Positions 6,784 to 10,573 of a stretch of 10,573 nt of DNA are shown in pieces. Below the pieces are notes generated by a model, which searched no databases, was not told where the DNA came from, and worked only from the letters and a program-made list of their open reading frames with translations. Position 1 is the stretch's first letter. Each line of letters opens with the position of its first letter. This stretch comes from an uncultured Ruminococcus sp. (lineage in GTDB: Bacteria > Bacillota > Clostridia > Oscillospirales > Ruminococcaceae): NCBI GenBank assembly GCA_910579835.1, contig CAJTWQ010000054.1:1-10573 (forward strand), given 5' to 3'. A program made the position numbers and the translations under genes.

Positions 6784-7703
6784 AAAAGAGGCGTTGAAAA
6801 GTATCTTTCTGCCGTGTCGGGCAGGATAGTTACAACTGTTTTTCCATCTCCGAGCTTTTCGGCCAGTTTCAGGGCAGCGGCAACATTGGTACCGCTGGAT
6901 ATACCGCACATGATCCCCTCTTTCGAGGCAAGCTCCTTTGCAGTTTTTATAGCCTCTTCGTCGCTAACGATATAAATGTTATCATAGATTTTTGTATTAA
7001 GAATATCCGGGATAATTCCGTCACCGATTCCCATTTGTAGGTGCGTTCCTATAGTTCCGCCGGCCAGTATAGCGGCGTTTTCAGGTTCTACAGCCCATAT
7101 TTCCATATCGGGATACTGCGCGCGGAGAGCTTCTCCGATTCCCGTGATCGTTCCGCCAGTGCCGATGCCGGAGCAGAAGCCGTCAATTTTTCCGGCAGTC
7201 TGTTCAAGGATTTCAAGAGCTGTGTGATATTTATGCGCATAAACATTATTAGGATTTGCAAACTGCTGCGGAACGAAAATATTTTTATTTTCTTCAGCCA
7301 TTTTAAGAGCAGTATTAAGGCATTCCTCAATGCATTTTCCTATATCTCCGCCGTCATGGATAAGAATTACTTCGGCGCCGTAATGACGGACAAGCTTCCG
7401 GCGTTCTTCGCTGACGGAATCGGGCATAATTATTATGGTTTTATATCCTCTGACAGCGCCTACCAACGCCAGTCCTATGCCCTGATTTCCGCTGGTAGGT
7501 TCAACTATGACCGTGTTCTCGTTAATTTTTCCCTCACGCTCGGCATTTAGGATCATATTGTACGCTGTTCTTGTCTTTACGGAGCCTCCGACATTAAGTC
7601 CTTCAAATTTTACGAGTACGTCCGCACTGCCCGGCTTGTTCATACGGCTGAGCTTTATCATTGGAGTGTGTCCCATTGCTTCCAGTATATTATTATAAAT
7701 CAT
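6774..7703 (-). CDS. cysK: Cysteine synthase (O-acetylserine sulfhydrylase family, PLP-dependent)
   Basis: The 309-aa product makes cysteine from O-acetylserine and sulfide using pyridoxal phosphate in the cytoplasm. The PLP lysine is K43 in GGSVKTR. The substrate-binding asparagine loop is TSGNQG (70-75), the phosphate-binding loop GTGGT (181-185), the SSG near 269-271 contacts the cofactor ring, and the C-terminus LPDTAERYFSTPLF is typical of CysK-type enzymes. ATG at 7703 is preferred: AAGGAG lies 8 bases upstream, while the TTG just before it (7706) gives only 5. Two loop positions differ from common versions: Thr after the PLP lysine where many have Asp or Cys, and Gln in place of Thr in TSGNTG. 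A near-consensus promoter drives it. It is convergent with uvrC and has no cysE next to it. The family is certain; exact acceptor preference (acetylserine or a relative) is less so. Confidence 0.93.
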   Translation of the reverse strand: MIYNNILEAMGHTPMIKLSRMNKPGSADVLVKFEGLNVGGSVKTRTAYNMILNAEREGKINENTVIVEPTSGNQGIGLALVGAVRGYKTIIIMPDSVSEERRKLVRHYGAEVILIHDGGDIGKCIEECLNTALKMAEENKNIFVPQQFANPNNVYAHKYHTALEILEQTAGKIDGFCSGIGTGGTITGIGEALRAQYPDMEIWAVEPENAAILAGGTIGTHLQMGIGDGIIPDILNTKIYDNIYIVSDEEAIKTAKELASKEGIMCGISSGTNVAAALKLAEKLGDGKTVVTILPDTAERYFSTPLFDE

Positions 7704-7727
7704 CAAACTATCTCCTTGCGGTTATAA

Positions 7728-7737
7728 TAAACGTTTA
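7728..7737. promoter_or_regulatory. Palindrome TAAACGTTTA at the predicted start of cysteine synthase transcription
   Basis: This perfect 10-base palindrome lies about 7 bases downstream of the -10 box on the - strand, so it covers roughly +1 to +10. That is a typical operator position. No regulator is identified, and a 10-base AT-rich palindrome can arise by chance. Confidence 0.3.
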
Positions 7738-7743
7738 CTTATT

Positions 7744-7772
7744 ATTATATAACATTTAAAGGATTTTTGCAA
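7744..7772 (-). promoter_or_regulatory. Sigma-A promoter of the cysteine synthase gene
   Basis: On the - strand, TTGCAA (7772-7767) and a perfect TATAAT (7749-7744) are separated by 17 bases. Transcription should begin near 7737, leaving a leader of about 34 bases, too short for a T-box or SAM riboswitch. The -35 box is 7 bases beyond the stop codon of the upstream DUF2752 gene. Confidence 0.8.
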
Positions 7773-7779
7773 TATATTT

Positions 7780-8136
7780 TTACAGAAAATTTCTAAATAT
7801 TCCAAATAATATGAGGACGATAACCGAAAAGATTTCCGCAGCTTTAAGAAATTTTTCGTCGCGGTTAAAAAGCCAGAGCGCAGTGCATATGCTCCAAAGT
7901 GGAATCAGAGAAAAAACTACCGGATTGCAGTGAAATGCCTCATAAATACTAAGTGAACCGAGGTTCATGCACATTCTTGAAATGCCGCAGCCGGGACAGA
8001 GGAGCCTGCCGCCGGAAATAAGACGGACAGGGCAGGGAATCCCAAGACCTGTGAGTTTCATAAAGATGTAATAGACGCCGCCCAGGGCAAGAATTATAAG
8101 AAGCTTTTGCAGCCTGTATTTATTAATCTTTTTCAT
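7780..8136 (-). CDS. DUF2752 family small membrane protein
   Basis: This 118-aa protein has three hydrophobic segments (about 11-30, 72-92 and 97-116). Between the first two lies the family signature: CPVRLISGG (35-43) followed by LLCPGCGISRMCMNLG (46-61), with a CPxCG pair (C47, C50) and a conserved downstream FHCNP (68-72). This order (P-C-P, then CPGCGxxR, then N-P) is diagnostic of DUF2752. The paired cysteines suggest a metal site or thiol pair at the membrane face; no function is known. Its ribosome site is poor, because the nearest purine-rich stretch belongs to the hairpin at 8151-8170. No separate promoter is clear, so it may rely on readthrough from the DUF4234 gene upstream. It ends just before the cysteine synthase promoter without a visible terminator. 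Confidence 0.85.
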   Translation of the reverse strand: MKKINKYRLQKLLIILALGGVYYIFMKLTGLGIPCPVRLISGGRLLCPGCGISRMCMNLGSLSIYEAFHCNPVVFSLIPLWSICTALWLFNRDEKFLKAAEIFSVIVLILFGIFRNFL

Positions 8137-8150
8137 ATCATATAATAAAA

Positions 8151-8170
8151 TTGCCCCTTTTATGGGGCAA
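8151..8170 (-). terminator. Rho-independent terminator between the DUF4234 and DUF2752 genes
   Basis: Perfect 7-base arms TTGCCCC and GGGGCAA flank a 6-base loop. Read on the - strand the hairpin is followed by TTTTATTATA, a usable T-tract, 12 bases after the DUF4234 stop. It would reduce transcription into the DUF2752 gene. Confidence 0.75.
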
Positions 8171-8181
8171 TAACTGTCAGA

Positions 8182-8730
8182 TTATGCGAGATTATTGATT
8201 TCGTTCTGCATAAGGCTCAGAGATATCAGACCGCCTGCATAAGGAACGAATAAAAGCAGGAGAAACGTTAATCCCTGATTTTTAGGCGGCATATTTCTTA
8301 ACATACGTGCACGGTCAAGTCTTACGCCCTGCATATATGCCCAGTAAAAATAATAAATTCCGCAGGTAATGACCGACAACAGGAACGCCGCGCCGCCGGA
8401 GGTCGGGTTAGGCTCTTCAGAAAGGTAATTTGCTTCGTCGTTAAGGTTTCCGAACCATAAGATGCTGTAAAGTCCGCAGGTTATTATGGTCAGAATTATG
8501 CATGAAGCTATGGAGCGTATTTTAATTCCGGAATAATATCTGTTATATACATTATGGTTCTGATAGCTGCGGAAATCGCCGTTATTTCTTTGCTCTCTGT
8601 TTATATTGTTATTGTCGGCAGAAGACTGCCACTGCATGGGCGGAGCAGGAGTCTGCTGCTCCGGAGCGGCTGCACCGCAGTTGGGGCAGAATTTCGCATT
8701 ATGTTCATATCCGCAGTATTCGCATTTCAT
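8182..8730 (-). CDS. Zinc-ribbon DUF4234 membrane protein
   Basis: The 182-aa product starts with a small zinc ribbon, CEYCGYEHNAKFCPNCG (C3, C6, C15, C18), followed by a low-complexity linker rich in Gln, Asn and Pro (about 21-65). Three to four hydrophobic segments follow (about 72-94, 111-134 and 152-176). The motif ITCGLYSILWF (83-93) recurs as ITCGIYYFYW (121-130), an internal duplication that characterises DUF4234. The open frame extends up to 8781, but ATG 8730 is chosen because it starts MKCEYCG directly at the ribbon and has GAGG 9 bases upstream; ATG 8745 is possible. Zinc-ribbon plus membrane segments is a common architecture in Clostridia with unknown role, possibly envelope stress or protein quality control. 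A strong promoter lies upstream and a terminator downstream. Confidence 0.85.
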   Translation of the reverse strand: MKCEYCGYEHNAKFCPNCGAAAPEQQTPAPPMQWQSSADNNNINREQRNNGDFRSYQNHNVYNRYYSGIKIRSIASCIILTIITCGLYSILWFGNLNDEANYLSEEPNPTSGGAAFLLSVITCGIYYFYWAYMQGVRLDRARMLRNMPPKNQGLTFLLLLFVPYAGGLISLSLMQNEINNLA

Positions 8731-8796
8731 ATCGCGTTGCCTCATTTCAAAGTTTAATATAGGTAGTGTAATTCTACTCAAATATGTCTCAATTTC

Positions 8797-8806
8797 AAGT
8801 ATACTT
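8797..8806. promoter_or_regulatory. Palindrome AAGTATACTT just downstream of the DUF4234 gene promoter
   Basis: This perfect 10-base palindrome lies at about +5 to +14 relative to the start predicted from the promoter at 8817-8845. It could be an operator, or chance in AT-rich DNA. Confidence 0.25.
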
Positions 8807-8816
8807 ATCTATACAT

Positions 8817-8845
8817 ATTCTATCACAATTATGGTATTCTGTCAA
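8817..8845 (-). promoter_or_regulatory. Strong sigma-A promoter of the DUF4234 gene
   Basis: On the - strand, a perfect TTGACA (8845-8840) is spaced by 17 bases from TAGAAT (8822-8817), one mismatch from consensus. Transcription would start near 8810 and give a leader of about 80 bases before ATG 8730. Confidence 0.85.
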
Positions 8846-8888
8846 TTGCCGATTTTTACAATAAACATAGAATTTTTATATTTTTTTC

Positions 8889-10040
8889 TCAATAAAGTGC
8901 GTATCCATCAGCAGAGGATGTACCGACAAGTTCGATTTGCCGGCTGATTATATCCGGATTATCAATCCATTCGTTTTCTCCTGCCTGACCCGCCCATTTA
9001 TCTTCTTTCCCCTGCTTGTATGCGGCAAGTCCGATGATAAGCCTTACAGGACTGTCGCCGCGCAGTTCTTCCCATCGTTTAAGAGTGGGTTCAAATGGAC
9101 AAGCGGTGTTTTTAAAGCCGAAATAGATTTGCGGGACAATATAGTCGCAGTAGCCTGTGCTTCCTGCCCAAAGTTTTACATCTGCATACTGAGAGTTATA
9201 ATTTGATTCAATATTACCCTGAGGACTGATACCAAACAGGACTCTGCTGTCGTGATCTTTTACAGTATCATATATTGTTTTGACAAACCGCGTGCAGTTT
9301 TCAAGCCGCCATTGTGCCAGATCGGTGCTGCCGCTTTTTTCAAATTCGTTTTTGTCAAAGCTTTCATCCGTTGTGGGATAGAAGTAATCATCAATATGGA
9401 TTCCGTCAAGATCATAGGATTCCAGAAGTTCGCTTACGCATTTGCTCAGAAGATCTGCCGTTTCGGGGTATGAGGGATCGAGGTACCAGCGATTGCCTAT
9501 CAGTTTTGCTATATGCTGTTCCGTGTCTTCCGTCCATTTTTTGATGATAAAGCTGTCAGGAAGCTCTGCCATTTGTTCTGCGGTCTGGCAGCGGAGGGGA
9601 TTTATCCAGCCGTGAACCGAGAGATCAAGCCCGTGCGCTTCCTCAAGCATTATTTCAAGCGGATCGTAGTCGCCGTCGAGGCATACTCCGTTCGGAAAAA
9701 TTTCCGAACGGTAATAGGCGTCGCCGCAGGGGTGAATGTGGAGATATACTGTATTTACGCCGTTTCCCTTTGCCTTTGTGAAGCGTTCGCGCACAGCGTT
9801 TCGGAATTCCTCTGATGTTTTGCCGTACATATACTCCTCATACTGCATATACGGAAACCATTGACCGATCTGATAGTCGTAATTTATGGGCTTATATCCC
9901 TCAGGAATATCCAGATGAAGCTGGTCGGGTTCCTGAATATATGATGTGACAGAAGCTTCGGATGTATCTGAGGACTGAGCATTCGGAACGGCGCACGAAC
10001 ATAGGGAAAGCAGAGCCAGTAGTATTATAAGATATTTCAT
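8889..10040 (-). CDS. Lipoprotein of the glycosyl hydrolase-like 10 family (GHL10, formerly DUF187)
   Basis: This 383-aa lipoprotein has a type II signal (MKYLIILLALLSLCSC, lipid cysteine probably C16), a short Ser/Thr linker and a barrel-type domain. Family landmarks in order are FTKAKGNGVNTVYLHIHP (87-104), LDLSVHGWINPLR (138-150), WYLDPSYPE (185-193), DGIHIDDYFYP (212-222, the most conserved acidic patch), FGISPQGN (269-276), DYIVPQIYFGF (299-309) and GLAAYKQG (337-344). These fit the YngK-like GHL10 group, predicted but not proven to act on glycans at the cell surface. ATG 10040 is chosen because it begins the signal peptide and has AAAGGA 7 bases upstream; the open frame extends further to 10133 without a good site. 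The protein stops at ADGYALY, a few residues earlier than the usual end of the family. It is a lone gene, divergent from DUF4317, with no carbohydrate transport genes nearby. Confidence 0.9.
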   Translation of the reverse strand: MKYLIILLALLSLCSCAVPNAQSSDTSEASVTSYIQEPDQLHLDIPEGYKPINYDYQIGQWFPYMQYEEYMYGKTSEEFRNAVRERFTKAKGNGVNTVYLHIHPCGDAYYRSEIFPNGVCLDGDYDPLEIMLEEAHGLDLSVHGWINPLRCQTAEQMAELPDSFIIKKWTEDTEQHIAKLIGNRWYLDPSYPETADLLSKCVSELLESYDLDGIHIDDYFYPTTDESFDKNEFEKSGSTDLAQWRLENCTRFVKTIYDTVKDHDSRVLFGISPQGNIESNYNSQYADVKLWAGSTGYCDYIVPQIYFGFKNTACPFEPTLKRWEELRGDSPVRLIIGLAAYKQGKEDKWAGQAGENEWIDNPDIISRQIELVGTSSADGYALY

Positions 10041-10120
10041 GCAGATTTCCTTTCTTTTACAGCAAAGTTTTGAACTTGTACAAAAGAAGTATATGCTTTT
10101 GAATTTTTGAAAATTACCGC

Positions 10121-10149
10121 TTGCAAAAAACATTCTTATGATGTATAAT
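10121..10149 (+). promoter_or_regulatory. Sigma-A promoter of the DUF4317 gene
   Basis: TTGCAA (10121-10126), a 17-base spacer and a perfect TATAAT (10144-10149) point into the DUF4317 gene, with transcription expected near 10156. The box pair and spacing are the same as for the cysteine synthase gene. The rest of 10041-10198 holds no clear promoter for the divergent lipoprotein gene. Confidence 0.8.
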
Positions 10150-10198
10150 GAAATAATGGTATGAACACAAGTTCTTAAAGAAAGGAAAAATAAAAATT

Positions 10199-10573
10199 AT
10201 GAATAAAAAAGAAACAGCGGAAATCAAGAAGAATTTTTCGGATAAAAGCGGATTTTTTGTTATGGAGCGTATTCTTACAGGCTTTATCGACGCGGAAAAA
10301 AATCTTCGCTGCCATAACATAAGCTCATGCCTTACAATGTCGGAGGAGGAGCACAGCGTCTATGAAGATACGCTTAAAAAGGTGCTTAATACTAACGTAG
10401 GAAAATCCTTTGTGGAATATGAATTTCCCAATGAAGCTTACGAGGAGGGCAAACCGCAGAATATTTTGTATACGCTGCTTAAATCAGAGTTGAAGGATGA
10501 GACAGTCTGTGAGGATTTTCTTAACCATATTGCCGGTAATATTGCCTGCGAGGGGCCTTTTGCAGTGCTGACC
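10199..10573 (+). CDS. DUF4317 family protein, 5' part only
   Basis: The frame runs from ATG 10199 to the window edge without a stop, giving 125 codons. It begins MNKKETAEIKKNFSDKSGFF, with AAAGAAAGGA upstream as ribosome site and a near-consensus promoter. The sequence MSEEEHSVYEDTLKKVLNTN, then GKSFVEYEFPNEA and LLKSELKD, follows the DUF4317 pattern: an N-terminal M-N-x-K-E-[IT]-x-E-[IL]-[KR], a helix with a K-K-x-L motif, and S-x-L-K-D-E. DUF4317 proteins are cytoplasmic, usually about 400 residues, and are common in Clostridia with no known function. The rest of the gene is outside the window. Divergent from the lipoprotein gene. Confidence 0.82.
   Translation, partial: MNKKETAEIKKNFSDKSGFFVMERILTGFIDAEKNLRCHNISSCLTMSEEEHSVYEDTLKKVLNTNVGKSFVEYEFPNEAYEEGKPQNILYTLLKSELKDETVCEDFLNHIAGNIACEGPFAVLT

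Noticed and set aside
6566..6975. Two mirror-image open frames starting MMNNKKAS on opposite strands
   Set aside because: They exist only because the terminator palindrome reads the same on both strands and overlap uvrC and the cysteine synthase gene out of frame.
7041..7550. 169-codon open frame on the + strand opposite the cysteine synthase gene
   Set aside because: It is antisense to a well-conserved gene, has no ribosome site and encodes no recognisable protein; several similar antisense frames opposite the GHL10 lipoprotein were rejected for the same reason.
7704..7780. Riboswitch or T-box leader for the cysteine synthase gene
   Set aside because: The predicted leader is only about 34 bases and shows no specifier stem, T-box sequence or terminator hairpin.
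8889..10133. Longer start for the GHL10 lipoprotein at 10133
   Set aside because: The extra 31 residues precede a clear lipoprotein signal peptide that needs to be at the N-terminus, and only ATG 10040 has a good ribosome site.

Overview
The window looks like chromosomal DNA of a low-to-moderate GC Gram-positive Clostridia, most likely an Oscillospiraceae/Ruminococcus-type gut anaerobe. This rests on AAGGAG-type ribosome binding sites, sigma-A type promoters, and a family mix typical of that group (DUF4340 next to a Gld-type ABC system, DUF4234, DUF2752, DUF4317). The taxon is an inference from family content, not a computed assignment.

Left part, + strand (1-4262): a tightly packed operon for a Gld-type ABC system. 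It holds the 3' end of an ATPase gene, a six-helix ABC-2 permease (168-914), a GldG-like auxiliary protein anchored at both ends (921-2492), and a membrane-anchored DUF4340 protein (2868-4262). A decayed, internally deleted second copy of the GldG-like gene (2468-2853) lies between the last two. It keeps recognisable pieces around the PAVYFL.GHGE and LFSNTWLYD motifs but has an in-frame TAG and a frame change.

Centre (4263-6783): a weak terminator is followed by an 82-bp imperfect inverted-repeat element whose right arm contains a plausible outward promoter. Next come a small secreted or membrane-anchored protein, whose C-terminal domain resembles BECR-type RNase toxin domains, and uvrC (excinuclease ABC subunit C, 607 aa). 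The two are 11 bp apart and probably share a transcript. uvrC converges on a cysteine synthase gene across a perfect 22-bp inverted repeat that contains both stop codons and should terminate transcription in both directions.

Right part, - strand (6774-10040): cysteine synthase with its own good promoter, a small DUF2752 membrane protein, a zinc-ribbon DUF4234 membrane protein with a strong promoter, and a lipoprotein of the GHL10/DUF187 glycosidase-like family. A divergent promoter then drives a DUF4317 gene on the + strand, which runs off the end of the window (10199-10573).

Most of the window is ordinary chromosomal housekeeping and envelope content. The points most worth a second look are the GldG-like gene remnant, the inverted-repeat element with its embedded promoter, and the orphan BECR-like secreted protein upstream of uvrC. 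No tRNA, rRNA, CRISPR array or transposase was seen, and no stretch over 300 bases lacks a gene.
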